Positions 35,014 to 47,900 of a stretch of 64,000 nt of DNA are shown one piece after another. Both the position numbers and the translations under genes were made by a program. Every line of letters starts with the position of its first letter. The stretch's first letter is position 1. The notes beneath the pieces were generated by a model. That model was not told the DNA's origin. It made no database searches and saw nothing but the letters and a program-made list of their open reading frames with translations. This DNA is from Stomoxys calcitrans (lineage: Eukaryota > Arthropoda > Insecta > Diptera > Muscidae), in contig NC_081552.1 in assembly GCF_963082655.1 (NCBI RefSeq), forward strand, positions 186,939,409 through 187,003,408, in the 5' to 3' direction.

Positions 35014-37091
35014 AAAATCAATTTTTGTTTGTTTGTATGTTTGTGTGTTCCTTATAGACTCAGAAACGGCTGAACCGATTTTCTTGAAATTTACACAGAT
35101 GGTGCATAATGACTCCGTGGTGAAAATAGGGTACATATATTTTTTGATATCTGAAGGGGGGCGGGACCCCTCCCACTTACCCTATTTTCAGAAACGCCAG
35201 ATCTCGGAGATGGGTTTTGCGATTTTAAGCGAAATTTTGCTGTGCTTTCATATAGCACCCTAAAAATAACAATATGGTATCCAAATTTCGGATGGGGTAC
35301 CTAAGGGGCTGGCCCACCCTAAAACCTACCAAACATATATTTAGACCAATCATGACAATATGGGACTCAAATGAAAGGTATTTAGGATAAGAAAACGTAT
35401 CTGATATCCAATTGTCGGACTAGGGGGACCACCCCAACTCCCAAAACACCCCCTAAATCGGATATATTTACCGACAATGGCAATATGGGATAAAATGAAA
35501 GGTATTTGCGAGGTAAAATACGAATCTGATATCCAAATGTGGGCCACGTTTCTGGGGGTCCACCACTTTCCCAAACATTCCCAAACAGGACTTATTTACT
35601 GACCATGAGAAAATTGGGCTTACATAAAAGGTATTTGAATGTATAATACGAATCTGATATACAAATATGGGACCAAGTGTTTGGGGGGCCCTCTATCACC
35701 AAAAACTTCCCCCAAAGGGAACAAATTTACGACCATAGCTATATGGGGCTCAAATGAAAGGTGTTCGGGAGTAAAGCACGAATTTGATATCAATATTCGG
35801 GAAAAGTGTCAATGGGCCACCTCACCCCACAACACCACCCAAATAGTAAATATTTGCTAACTATTGCAATATGAGGCTCAAATATGAGGGTTTTTAAAGA
35901 GGAAAACGAATCCGATATATATTTTCAAGGCCAACTCACGGAGTATCCGCCCATCCCCACAAAACACACCCCAAACCGGTCATATTTGCCGACTATGGAT
36001 ATATAGGGCTCAAATTAAATCTATGTGGGAGTAGACCACGTATCTGATACCAACACTAGGGGCCAACTGTTTAGAAGACGTCCCACCATCATAACAACTC
36101 CCAAATAGGACATATTTGCTCACCGAGACAATTTGGGTCTTAAAGAGAGTGGGACTAAATATTCATAGTTTTTAGGTCTAATACCCCAAACCTGACATAT
36201 TTGCTGACTTTTGCTATAAGGAGTTTAAATAAGATTTGAAAACGAATTTGATATCCAATTTTAAGGGCAATGGCAATATGGGTTTCAAATAAATTATATA
36301 TAGAAATATGACAATAGAGCACGTTGCTGATATATTTTCCGCGCTCAGCCGTTTGGAGGACCACCCCAATCCCAAAAACACCCCTAAATCGGGCATATTT
36401 ACCAACCATGTTAATGTGAAGCTTAAATGGAAGGAATTGCGGGTAAAGCAAGAATTTATATCCATTTCGGGACCCCTTTCCCAAAATACCCCACAAAAAG
36501 CAATTTTTTACTGATCAATCGCAATATGGGGCTCAAATAAAGGTATTTGGGAGTAGAAAACAAATTTGATATCTAAATTTAGGACCATGTATTTAGGGCA
36601 TCACGCCTTTCCCAAAACACCCCCACGGGAAAAAAGTTTTTCGACCATGCCAATATGTGGCTCAAATGAAAGGTATTTGAGATTAGAAAACGAATTTGAT
36701 AACTTATTTTGGGGCCATGTGTTTGGGGGACGCCTCATCATGTAAACTCCTCTTAAGCCAATGGCAATATGGGGCTATGCTGATATTTTTTCAGGGCCAA
36801 GTAACTGGGGGACCACCTCTCTCCCGAAAACACCCCTAAAACAGACATCATGAGAATATCGGGCTGAAATAAAGTATTTTAAGAATGGAGTTCACCTTAT
36901 ATCCAAATTTAAATTCGTAGACCAATAAAGATCATATGGAATTCAGATAAAAGCACATATATTGTTAAACTGTTAGTCAAGTTAGCATGGTATTTCACTA
37001 AAAGATCTTTAATTGTCGAAATAAATATTCCAAGGAAAATGTTTCATATAAAGTAAAAGAAGGCGCAGCGGAGCGGGCCCGGGTCAGCTAG
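35014..37091 (-). repeat. Family C repeat element, copy 3, complete and uninterrupted
   Basis: Reverse orientation of the copies at 3136 and 5998. It opens with the GTTT-rich tract and CTGAACCGATTTTCTTGAAA, has about 14 units of roughly 128 bases, and ends GCGGAGCGGGCCCGGGTCAG then CTAG at 37088. It is about 2.08 kb, the best reference copy for the family. Confidence 0.7.
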
Positions 37092-37883
37092 TAAAGTATA
37101 TATATTCAGCGTAAAAATCTAAGACGATCTAGACATGTCCGTCTGTCTGTTAAAATCACGCTTTCGTCTTTCAAAATTGAGATATTGAGCTGAGACTTTG
37201 CACAGATTGTTGTTTTGTCCATAAGCAAGTTAAGTTCGAAGATGGGCTATGTCGGACCATATTTTGATATAGCCCCCATATAGACCGATCCGCCAATTCA
37301 AGGTCTTAGGCCAGCAAAAACCACATTTATTATCCGATTTTGCTGAAATTTGGGACAGTGAGTTGTGTTAGACCCTTCGACATCCCAGATCGATTCAGAT
37401 TTGGATATAGCTGCCATATAGACCGATCGGCCGATTTAAGGTCTTAGGCCAATAAAAACCACATTTATTATCCGATTTTGCTGAAAATTGGTACAGTGAG
37501 TTGTGTAAGACCCTTTGACATCCTTCTTCAATTTGGCCCAGATCGGTCCAGATTTGGATATAGCTGTCTTGTTGACCGATCATCCGATATAGGGTCTTCG
37601 GCCCACAAAAGCCGCATTAATTATCCGATTTTGCTGAAATTTGGAACAGAGAGTTGCCCCTGGACATCTTTCTTCAATTTGGTATTGATCGGATCAGATT
37701 TGGATATATCTGCCATATCGACCGATCTCTCGATTTAATGTTTTGGGCCCATAAAAGGCACATTTATTACCCGATGTTACCGAAATTTGGGACAGAGAGT
37801 TTTGTTAAGCCCCTCCACATATTTCTGCACTTTGGTCTATCGATCAAGATTTGCATATAGACCGATATCTCCTTTTTACTTGT
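37092..37883 (+). mobile_element. Family B element, head truncated
   Basis: Starts inside the head (AAAGTATATATATTCAGCGT), has GTCCGTCTGTCTG and about four monomers, and ends TTTTACTTGT. The tail hairpin is missing. Confidence 0.68.
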
Positions 37884-37929
37884 TTGTTATCATATAAAAA
37901 TCGGACTAACAATTTTTATTCCTCTTTTT

Positions 37930-38787
37930 AATACCCTCCACCATTAGATGGGGGTTTACTAATTTCGTCATTCTGTTTGTAATGCCTCGAAATATTCGTC
38001 TAAGACCCCATAAAGTAAATATATTCTTAACCGTCATGACATTTTAGGTCGCTGCATATATAACTTCATATAAAGGGTGATTTTTTTGAGGTTAGGATTT
38101 TCATGCATTAGTATTTGACAGATCACGTGGGATTTCAGACATGGTGTCAAAGAGAAAGATGCTCAGTATGCTTTGACATTTCATCATGAATAGACTTACT
38201 AACGAGCAACGCTTGCAAATCATTGAATTTTATTACCAAAATCAGTGTTCGGTTCGAAATGTGTTCATTCACCGTAACGTTGCGTCCAACAGCATCTTTG
38301 AAAAAATACGGTGCAATGATTCCACCAGCGTACAAACCACACCAAACAGTGCATTTTTCGGGATGCATGGCCAGTTCTTGAACGGCTTCTGGTTGCTCTT
38401 CACTCCAAATGCGGCAATTTTGCTTATTTACGTAGCCATTCAACCAGAAATGAGCCTCATCGCTGAACAAAATTTGTCAAAATTTGAACACATTTCGAAC
38501 CGAACACTGATTTTGGTAATAAAATTCAATGATTTGCAAGCGTTGCTCGTTAGTAAGTCTATTCATGATGAAATGTCAAAGCATACTGAGCATCTTTCTC
38601 TTTGACACCATGTCTGAAATCCCACGTGATCTGTCAAATACTAATGCATGAAAATCCTAACCTCAAAAAAATCACCCTTTAGCTCCAATAATATAGCAAT
38701 TCTTTTATTTTATCCTTCGAAAAATGTGATGCATGGTGGAGGGTATATAAGGTTCGGGCCGAACGAACTTAGCATGCTTTTGCTTGT
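37930..38787 (+). mobile_element. Degenerate family A element hosting palindromic copy 3
   Basis: Head remnant (ATACCCTCCACCATTAGATG), then the palindromic element 38073-38679, then the tail GGTTCGGGCCGAACGAACTT and GCTTGT end. Confidence 0.7.
38073..38679 (-). mobile_element. Palindromic Tc1/mariner-type element, copy 3 (607 bp)
   Basis: Same 607-base structure, TA flanks at 38071-38072 and 38680-38681, loop fragment on the minus strand. Only a few bases differ from copy 2. It is inserted in a degenerate family A element, whose tail resumes at 38682. Confidence 0.88.
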
Positions 38788-38795
38788 TCTTTTTT

Positions 38796-39461
38796 TATAC
38801 CCTCCAACAAAGGATGGAAGTATACTAATTTCGTCATTCCTTTTGTAATGCCTCGAGATATGCCTGGAAGATCCAATAAGATATACATATATATATTTAT
38901 GATCATCATGACATTTTAAGTCGATCTAGCCTTGTCAGTCCGTCCGACCGTCTGTCTGACGAAAGCACTCTTACTGTCGAAGGAGTAAAGATAGGCGCTT
39001 GAAATTTTGCAAAAATACTTCCTATTAGTGGAAATTGGTTGGGATTGTAAATGGGCCAAATCGGTTCATGTTTTGATATAGCTGCCATATAATCCGATCT
39101 TGGGTGTTGACTTCTTGAACTTCTAGGGGATGCACTTCTTATTCAATATGGTTGAAGTGTTGGATATATCGATTTTCCATGACTTCCAACAACTGTTCCA
39201 AGTAAGGTCTAAAAAAATCGATGACATGATATAGCTGCTATATAAACCGAACTCCCAATTTAACTTTCTGAGACTCTGAAGGACGCAATTATTACTCAAT
39301 TTGAAGGTGGTGTTTTTCTATGACATCCAACATACTTAACAAGTTCGGTCCATATCGGTCAATATATATTTCAAAAAGTCAATAATATACTTGACAAATG
39401 CTTTCCACGGTGGAGGATATATAAGATTCAGCCTGGTCGAACTACGCTCGCTTTTTCTTGT
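38796..39461 (+). mobile_element. Degenerate family A element
   Basis: Head TATACCCTCCAACAAAGGAT, short microsatellite, two to three diverged monomers, decayed tail hairpin. It ends about 100 bases from dpr exon 39568-39778. Confidence 0.7.
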
Positions 39462-39567
39462 TTATGTCTATTTTATGGCATTGCGTATGTATCCCTTGAT
39501 TAAGCGCCAGCTTCCAGCAACCCCTAAATTGGCTTAGCAGACTTCATATGGGTTTCGGTCAACTTAC

Positions 39568-39778
39568 CCACAACATTTAGATCCACAAAATAACTGTGCA
39601 CCGGCTGTGTTGATATTTGGCATTCATAGACACCGGCATCACGTTTTTGGGCCCATTTAATTTGCAACGTCCAATCATCAGTTTCCGCGTGACGTATAGC
39701 TTGAAACCGTAAATCCGTGGTATAGGTATATGTACCAACTGTAAGGATATGCATGTCTCGATGTCGTATCCAGGAAAC
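39568..39778 (-). CDS. dpr6: dpr-family Ig protein, exon completing Ig domain 1
   Basis: Internal coding exon, 211 bp, minus strand. The acceptor ends in TTTTAG at 39779-39784 and the donor is GTAAGT below 39568. It enters in phase 0 and leaves one base of a split codon (phase 1). The product begins VSWIRHRDMHILTVGTYTYT, continues through DWTLQIKWAQKRDAGVYECQ and ends FVDLNVV. The Ig core tryptophan (SWIR), the D-x-G-x-Y-x-C motif (DAGVYEC) and the G strand are present, completing an Ig V-type domain begun in the exon at 48110-48315. The intron to that exon is about 8.3 kb and is filled with a LINE, SINEs and a mariner element holding DINE-type repeats. No stop or frameshift is seen. Confidence 0.9.
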
Positions 39779-39861
39779 CTAAAATGAGTATAGAGAAGGC
39801 AAGATTTTGTTATATATACGAAGAACTTGTATTTGATCATTTGGCTATATAAATTAATATA

Positions 39862-42800
39862 TTGGGTTGCCCAAAAAGTAATTGCGGATTTTTTAAAAGA
39901 AAGTAAATGCATTTTTAATAAAACTTAGAATGAACTTTAATCAAATATACCTTTGTATACCCTCCACCATAGGATGGGGGGTACACTAATTTTGTCATTC
40001 TGTTTGTAACTACTCGAAATATTCGTCTGAGACCACATAAAGTATATATACTTTTATGTCGATCTAGCCATGTCCGTCCGTCCGTCCGTCCGTCTGTCTG
40101 TCGAAAGCACGCTAACTTCCGAAGGAGTAAAGCTAGCCGCTTGAAATTTTGCACAAAAATACTTCTTATTAGTGTAGGTCGGTTGGTATTGTAAATGGGC
40201 CATATCGGTCCATGTTTTGATATAGCTGCCATATAAACCGATCTTGGGTCTTGACTTCTTGAGCCTCTAGAGAGCGCAATTTTTAGCCGATTTGAATGCA
40301 TTTTTGCACGAAGTGTTTTGTTATGATATCCAACAACTCTGCCAAGTGTGGTTCAAATCGGTTTATAACCTGATATAGATGTAATATAAACAGATCTGGG
40401 GACTTGACTTCTTTAGCTTCTAGAGGGCGCAATTCCTATCCGATTTGGCAGAAATTTTTCATGAAGTATTTTATTCTCACCTTCAACAATTGTGCCATAT
40501 AAGGTTCAAATCGGCTCATAACCTGATATAGCTGCCATATAAACCGATCTGGGATCTTGATTTCTTGAGCCTCTAGTGGTCGCTATTATTATCCGATTTG
40601 CCTGAAATGTTGTACTATGGATCCTCTCGTGACCATCAACAAACGTGTTTATTATGGTCTGAATCGGTTTATAGCCCAATACAGCTCCCATAAAAATCGA
40701 TCTCTCTATTTTACTTCTTGAGCCCCCAAAGGGCGCAATTCTTATTCGAATTGGCTGACATTTTACACAGTTCTCCAACATGTGATTTAATTGTGGTCCA
40801 AACCGGACAATATCTTGATATCGCTCTAATAGCAGAGCAAATCTTTTATTATATCCTTTTTATACCCTCCACCATAGCTGCCATATACACCGATCGGGGG
40901 TTTTGACTTCTTGAGCCTGTAGAGGTCGCAATTCTTATCCAATTTGAATGAATTTTGGCACGTAGTATTTGGTTATGATATCCAACAACTGTGCCAAATC
41001 GGTTCATAACCTGATATAGCTGCCATATAAACCGATCTGGGATCTTGACTTCTTGAGCCTCTAGAGGTCGCAATTATTATCCGATTTGCCTGAAATTTTT
41101 AATTTAGAAATTTCGGATCCTCTCATGACCATCAACATACGTGTTTTATATGATCTAAATCGGTATATAGCCCGATACAGCTCCCATATAAATCGATCTC
41201 TCTATTTTACTTCTTGAGCCCACAAAGGGCGCAATTCTTATTCGAATTCGCTGACATTTTACACAGGTCTCCAACATATAATTTAATTGTGGTCCAAACC
41301 GGACCATATCTTGATATCGCTCTAATAGCAGAGCAAATCTTTTCTTATATCCTTTTTATACCCTCCACCATAAGATGGGGGGTATACTAATTTCGTCATT
41401 CTGATTGTAACTACTCGAAATATTCGTCTGAGACCCCATAAAGTATATATATTCTTGATCGTCGTGAAATTTTATGTCGATCTAGCCATGTCCGTCCGTC
41501 TGTCCGTCTGTCCGTCTGTCCGTCCGTCCGTCCGTCCGTCTGTCTGTCGAAAGCACTCTAACTTCCGAAGGAGTAAAGCTAGCCGCTTGAAATTCTGCAC
41601 AAATACTTCTTATTAGTGTAGGTCGGTTGGTATTGTAAATGGGCCATATCGATCCATGTTTTGATATAGCTGCCATATAAACCGATCTTGGGTCTTGAAT
41701 TCTTAAGCCTCTAGAGTGCGCAATTCTTATCCGATTGGGATGAAATTTTGCACGACGTGCTTTGTTATGATATCCAACAACTGTGCCAAGTATGGTTCAA
41801 ATCGGTCCATAACCTGATATAGCTGCCATATAAACCGATCTTGGGTCTTGACTTCTTGAGCCTCTAGAGTGCGCAACTCTTATCCGATTGGAATGAAATT
41901 TTGCACCACGTGTTTTGTTATAATATCCAACAACTGTGCCAAGTATGGTTCAAATTGGTCCATAACCTGATATAGCTGCCATATACACCGATCTGGGGTT
42001 TTGACTTCTTGAGCCTCTAGAGTGCGCAATTCTTATCCGATTGGAATGAAATTTTGCACGACGTGTTTTGTTACGATATCCAACAACTGTGCTAAGTATG
42101 GTGAAAATCAGTCCATAACCTTATATAGCTTTCATATAAACCGAACTTGGGTCTTGACTTCTTGAGCCTGTAGAGGTTGCAATTCCTATCCAATTTGAAT
42201 GAATTTTGGCACGTAGTATTTTGTTATGATGTCCAACAACTGTGCCAAAAATGGTTCAAATCGGTTTATAACCTGATATAGCTGCCATATAAACCGATTT
42301 GGGATCTTGACTTCTTGAGCCTCTAGAGGTCGCAATTATTATCCGATTTGCCTGAAATTTTGTACGACGGATTCTCTCATGACCATTAACATACGTGTTT
42401 ATTATGGTCTGAATCGGTATTTAGCCCGATACAGCTCCCATATAAATCGATCTCTCTATTTCACTTCTTGAGCCCACAAAGGGCGCAATTCTTATTCGAA
42501 TTGGCTGACATTTTACACAGGTCTCCAACTTATAATTTAATTGTGGTCCAAACCGGACCATATCTTGATATCGCTCTAATAGCAGAGCAAATCTTTTCTT
42601 ATATCCTTTTTTGCCTAAGAAGAGATGCCGGGAAAAGAACTCGACAAATGCGATCTATGGTGGAGGGTATATAAGATTCGGCCCGGCCGAACTTAGCTCG
42701 CTTTTACTTGTTTTGCCTAAGAAGAGATGCCGGGAAAAGAACTCGACAAATGCGATCCATGGTGGAGGGTATATAAGATTCGGCCCGGCCGAACTTTGCA

Positions 42801-43447
42801 CGCTTTTACTTGTTATTGTTACTTTCAACAACTATGTAAAATAAGGTTCAAATCGGTTCATAACCTGATATAGCTGCCATATAAACCGATCTGGGATCTT
42901 GACTTCTTGAGCCTCTAGAGGTCGCAATTATTATCCAATTTGCCTGAAATTTTGTACGACGGATTCTCTCATGACCATCAACATACATGTTTATTATGGT
43001 CTGAATCGGTCTATAGCCCGATACAGCTCCCATATAAATCGATCACTCTATTTTACTTCTTGAGCCCCTAAAGGGCGCAATTCTTTTTCGAATTGGCTGA
43101 CATTTTAAACAGGTCTCTAACATATAATTTAATTGTGGTCAAACCGGACCATATCTTAATATCGCTCTAATAGCAGAGCAAATCTTTCCTTATATCCTTT
43201 TTTTGCCTAAGAAGAGATGCTGGGAAAAGAACTCGACAAATGCGCTTCATGGTGGAGGGTATATAAGATTCGGCCTGGCCGAACTTAGCACGCTTTTACT
43301 TGTTTTACACTTTTTTCTAAAGCAAGCTAAAAGTAACAGCTGATAACTGACAGAAGAAAGAATGCAATTTCAGAGTCACAAGCTGTGAAAAAATTTGTCA
43401 ACGCCGACTATATGAAAAATCCGCAATTACTTTTTTGGGCAACCCAA
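39862..43447 (+). mobile_element. mariner-derived MITE split by family A elements
   Basis: The left end (39862-39955) and right end (43304-43447) are the two ends of the mariner seen complete at 55300-56240, with TA at 39860-39861 and 43448-43449. The transposase region is missing. Between the ends lies a 3.3-kb nest of family A elements in the junction's T-run. Without the insert the element would be about 240 bp. Confidence 0.82.
39956..43303 (+). mobile_element. Nest of family A elements inside the mariner MITE
   Basis: Heads at 39956, 40861 (truncated after CCACCAT) and 41366; ACTTGT ends at about 42713, 42815 and 43303, each after a TTCGGCCCGGCCGAA-type hairpin. This implies at least three insertions with later rearrangement; the order cannot be fully resolved by eye. 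Confidence 0.72.
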
Positions 43448-44119
43448 TATTTTCTACTCAAGTGCATTCAACCATTTACATCTAAAATCCCTCACCATTT
43501 TTTTAAAGCCCGGCTTTCTAATTTACATCTTAATGTACATTTTGGAAGCTCCCATTACAATTGTCATTTGTTCCTTTTTGTGCAAAGATGGCTGCAATAA
43601 TTTTCATAGATAAGTAATTAAAATTTGTTGCTAACATTTTTTCTTATTCCATTTCATTTCGTTTCATTTCGGCAATAGTAACTTAATTTTGTTTGCTTTC
43701 TTCTTTGTTCTGCTGCTAGTGTGACAGCACAGAACAGAAAATACATTTAAAATTGTTACCAATACGGAAACATCAAAGAAAAAGAGTCGACAGAATCTCT
43801 TTAGGGGGTGATTTTCTCAATTTCAAGAGACTCACTCAAGCATTTTAAATGGTCCGAAGCAATAAATGGAAGGAGTTTAGAGAACAACTGTAATGATAAT
43901 AAAGACTCAAAAACTCTATGTAATCGCAATTAATTGCAAACGATATTTTCCAGTCCTACTCGTCCTGTTTTATCCTTTTTGTTTGAAGGACCATAAACAA
44001 TTTGCTACGATGAGCAGGATTTTTAGAGAAGCTTCACCAATGGAGAAACAAGTTGCAGGAATAATAAATATAGGAATTCAGTTTTATCTTTCATGATTTT
44101 AACTTATATACATTTAAAT
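43448..44119. other. Unique dpr intron sequence
   Basis: About 670 bases with no repeat family seen elsewhere in the window and no coding motif, apart from pyrimidine-rich stretches and a TTTCATTTCGTTTCATTTCG direct repeat near 43650. Confidence 0.6.
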
Positions 44120-44237
44120 GTCCGCCTATGATGCTGAACTCCCGGGTTCGAACCCTGGTGGGAATATCAGAAAAAAAATTTCAACGGTGGTTTTTCCCTG
44201 CTGGTGCTGGCGAAAATTGTGAGGTATTATGCTTGTA
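44120..44237 (+). mobile_element. tRNA-derived SINE fragment
   Basis: Contains GCCTATGATGCTGAAC, the B box GGTTCGAACCC and the first part of the SINE body. It stops where the next SINE begins at 44238. Confidence 0.7.
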
Positions 44238-44545
44238 GGCCACCGTAGCGCAGAGGTTAGCCTATGACGCTGAACGTCTGGGTTCGAATGCTGGCGAGAC
44301 CATCAGAAAAAAATTGCAGCTGTGGTTTTCCCCTCCTAATGCTGGCAACATTTGTGAGGTACTATGCCATATAAAACTGCTCTCGAAAGAGGTGTCGCAC
44401 TGCGGCACGCCGTTCGGACTCGGCTATAAAACGTAGGCCCCTTATCATTGAGCTTAAACTTGAATCGAACTGCACTCATTGATATGGGAGAAGGTTGCCT
44501 CTGTTCCTTAAATGGAATGCTCATGGGCGAATTTGTATTTCAAAT
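44238..44545 (+). mobile_element. tRNA-derived SINE, near full length
   Basis: Same family as 1584-1895: GGCCACCGTAGCGCAGAGG head, B-box-like GGTTCGAATG at 44281, body and CTGCGGCACGCCGTTCGGAC. A short deletion lies between the A and B boxes. Confidence 0.78.
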
Positions 44546-44565
44546 TGTAATGATAGTGGAGGACA

Positions 44566-44659
44566 CTGTGGCGTAGAGGTTAGAATTTCCGCCTACGTGG
44601 GCGAACGCCTTGGTTGTAATTCCGACGTGTATATCGGAAGAAAAATTTCATCCGGTGGT
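44566..44659 (+). mobile_element. tRNA-derived SINE head fragment
   Basis: CACTGTGGCGTAGAGGTTAG resembles the SINE head. The body is cut after ATTTCATCCGGTGG, where the minus-strand LINE (44650-47900) ends. Confidence 0.55.
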
Positions 44660-47600
44660 TGTTGTTGTAGTAGTTTGTTATGTTCTATCATTCGTCAGCT
44701 TGATTCTGTTGAGTGTCAAGGTCCAGGAACCCACCCACTAAGATGGGGTGCGTCCAAAGGGATCTGGGTCTAAGTCGAGTGGGTCTGGCTGGGAAGTTAA
44801 ACATGTGAAGTGTATCGTGTGGTCCCTGGTCATAATCGCGTCATACATCTTGAACATCGACATTAATCCTTGCTCTGTATGAGTTGAGGCGGCTGTATAT
44901 GCCGGAAGATAATTGAGCCAGAACTTTTCTGGTTTGCCAGGATAGGTCAATTTCTTCGGGTGCAATGGGAGACGGTCGTTCTCCAATGACTACATTTACC
45001 CGGTAGCTATTCACGGCATCTGCTACCGTATCTGCGTGAATGTTGTCTATACCCGCTTGATCTAGAGGTTCTCTCTTGTAGCGTTGAACCTCAAGTTCAA
45101 GATCTTGTAGATCTACCTTAAGCTTTCTGGGCTGTGGCATAACCACAGACCGGCCAATTACTTCGTACATTGTCAACAAGGTTTCGTTGTCTGCACCCCA
45201 TGTGCTGCCGGCAAGTGTCTTGAGGAACTTGTTTCTACCTTTGACTTTATTCAAATGTGACACCAAGTATTTAGGGACACTTGATGGTCGGAATCATTTC
45301 TCAATCGACCATCACAGTCAGCTTGGCATTCAACTCACGCATATTTGTAGTGAACAATGTGGCTGAAGATTTGGTGGCAGATTTCTTCAGATTTCTTTCA
45401 GCGAAATATGAGCCAAGCTTGTTGAGGTAGACGTTCAACCTATCGCAGATGTCAACAATTGGTGGAAGGCCTGATGCCATCATCGTACAATCGTCCGCAT
45501 ATGAAACTCTAAGACGTCTGGAGAGGGTGGATTGGTGGATAGGTAGAGGTTAAACAGTGCCGAAGATGCCACTTCGCCTTGGGGAACTCCCAGTTTCACT
45601 CTACGGAGCTTCGACTTTTTGTCAATAAATTCCACAAATGACTGGCGACCACATAGATAATTCGCGAACCAGCGTTTCAGGCCCGGCCGGAGGGACGTGT
45701 TGGCGATGTCGTCAAATAGTTTGGCAGGGCTGGCCGTGTCGAATGCCTTCGATAGGTCCAGTGACATGAGGACTGACCCTTCAAGTGGCCTGGGCTGGTT
45801 GAACCCATGTCAAATGTGTGCGGTAATTGCATGCAAAGCAGTTGTTGTGCTATGCAGTCTTCGAAATCTATTTTGATGATCCGCGAATAGAAATTCTCCT
45901 ACTAGGCGCGAGAGGAGTAATGCTCCAAGCGTCTTTTCTACTAGTGAGAGAAAGGGGATGAGGTCTGTACGACTCCCCCAAACTCGGGTCCTTTCCAAGC
46001 TTCAGTAGCGGGATCACTCTACGTATTTTTCAGACATCGGGAACTATAAGAGTGTTCAAAGACAGGTTGAGAACGGTGGTAAGGTACTCAACTCCAGGTA
46101 AATCCAGATTCTTTATCATCGGTGTAGAGATTTCGTCGGGACCCAACGCCTTGGATGATTTGGCTCCACGGATGATGTTCGTAACTTCGCCCACGGGAAA
46201 TTGTGATGGCTGTCCATCGGCTCGGAGACCACGAATGCGGCGAATGGCTCTCCTCCTGGTCCTGTCACTCTCGGGATGCACAATAAATTGACGGTTGAAC
46301 AATCTGGCGCATCTTTTCGGATCAGTCACGATTACGTTGCCACAAGTAGCTGACGTCCTGTCATCCCTTCTGCCGGGTTTCGCGAGTCACTTAACAGTAG
46401 GCCACAGCTTGCCTAAACTAGAGCCTAAGTTGCATTGCTCCAAGTGTTCTAGCCACAAATTCCGCCTATGTTCGTTGACTACCCTGTTTAATTCCAGATT
46501 TAGCCCGCAGATTCTGGGATGAGTGGGGTCCGTACAACGAATCCCATCACGCTCGTCTGCGACTGCCACTGCCTGCGTCGGGAAATTGGGCCGCACTTGG
46601 GGGAATCGACAGACTGGTATAAAGCGAACGGTTGCTGCGTTAATGATGTCTCGGAATTTCCTCTCGGCAACTAACACATCCGAGGAGGTGTCAGTTCACT
46701 GAAGCGGCGATTGGTGTACTCTCTGAAGCCAGCCCAATCGGCCTTCATCTGATTGATAAACGTCTGGCGCTCAGAGGTTATGAAGTCGGGTGGTCGGTCG
46801 ATGGTGAGAATTTTGGGAAGTTGGTCTGACCCCAAAGAGATGACGGTTTGCCAGGATACATCACTCAGGAGATCAGGGGGATGTAAAGTAAATGTATGGC
46901 AAGCTACTACACCTCCAGGTAGTCCTAGTGGGGGCATCCTCATTCACCGTGCTAAACGTGGAGCCTTCAATCTGTTCTGCCAATGGTATGCTATGCTGGT
47001 GCCATGAAATGAGATGCGCATTAAAGTCTCCTAGAACCTGACGATTATGGCCAGATAGTAACCCACTGTGCCGGGGTTGTAAGCTTGGCCATTAATTGGG
47101 ACACATCTACCACCGGGCGGTATGTACACGTTGTATATGTCTATCTCGGCAGTACCGGACCTGACTGCTATCCCCATGCAATCCATGTAGGGGTCACTAA
47201 CTCCAGGCGCGGGCGTGATTGGAGCTCTATATTGGACGGAGTGGTTTATCACGAAGGCCAATCCCCCACCACTATTCCTTGAGCGATCCATACGTAGTAC
47301 ATTGTATCCGTGACAACTGTGCAAGCTGCAGGTGTTAGTCAGCTTTGTCTCCTGGATCGCTGCGACCAATATATTCATCCGACTCATAAAATCCACAATC
47401 TCTTCGATCTTGCCGGGAAGAGCATTGCAATTCAATTGCAAAAATGATACAATTCCCGGCAATGGCCTAGCAAAATTGGGGCTGAGATGCTGCTGTTGCG
47501 TATATTGCCGCATGGGAGAGGTCGGGGGGTTGCATAGTTCGACGACGAGGATCACTGCTGTCTATGTTCGCACAGCGCCTTGCAACATTTTCTGACTATA

Positions 47601-47900
47601 CTCTCGTAGTGATGTAAGGCCAGAGCAAGATCCGAAATGTACCCACTTCATGCACCGATTACACCTCCCCGACATCGACCGATGAAGGAGGTGGTTCTGC
47701 CAAACCGAACAGAACCAGGGTTCGGGGTTGTTTTCAATCCCCGTACGGACCAGAAGCGTGGGGAGAAGGCACTCCGGGATGGGCCTCTCCCATGACGATA
47801 AAAGGACGAACACGTACACTGAGGAAGTAGCCCTTGCCGATGAAGGATTCCATCGGGTCAATCCGGTGCCTACAACAGGCTACCATGGGATCGGATGGTT
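44650..47900 (-). mobile_element. Decayed non-LTR retrotransposon (Jockey/I-like group)
   Basis: Reads on the minus strand from about 47880 to a 3' end of CAA-type units near 44660. Fragments in order: a Cys-rich segment (47562-47861), APE endonuclease (47031-47555), RT region (46329 down to 45300) and a C-terminal tail (44738-45266). Many frameshifts separate them. The 3' end lies against a truncated SINE head at 44566-44659. It occupies the dpr intron between exons 39568 and 48110. Confidence 0.85.
44738..47861 (-). pseudogene. LINE polyprotein pseudogene: endonuclease and reverse transcriptase fragments
   Basis: Order on the minus strand. 47861-47562: GIENNPEPWFCSV and CNRCMKWVHF, a Cys/His finger after a 2A-like motif. 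47555-47031: endonuclease with FLQLNCNALPGKIEEIVDFM, QETKL and GGGLAFVIN. The GDFNAH motif follows in another frame near 47030. 46943-46387: linker to RT. 46329-46030: AKSSKALGPDEISTPMIKN. 45767-45480: LDLSKAFDTA and GVPQG. The YADD box is in a shifted frame (VSYADDCTMM near 45500), continuing at 45483-45301, then 45266-44738. At least five frame breaks make it dead. No RNase H is evident. Clade is uncertain: Jockey-like by general appearance. Confidence 0.85.

Noticed and set aside
46052..47007. Plus-strand frames at 46052-47595
   Set aside because: Antisense shadows of the minus-strand LINE pseudogene.
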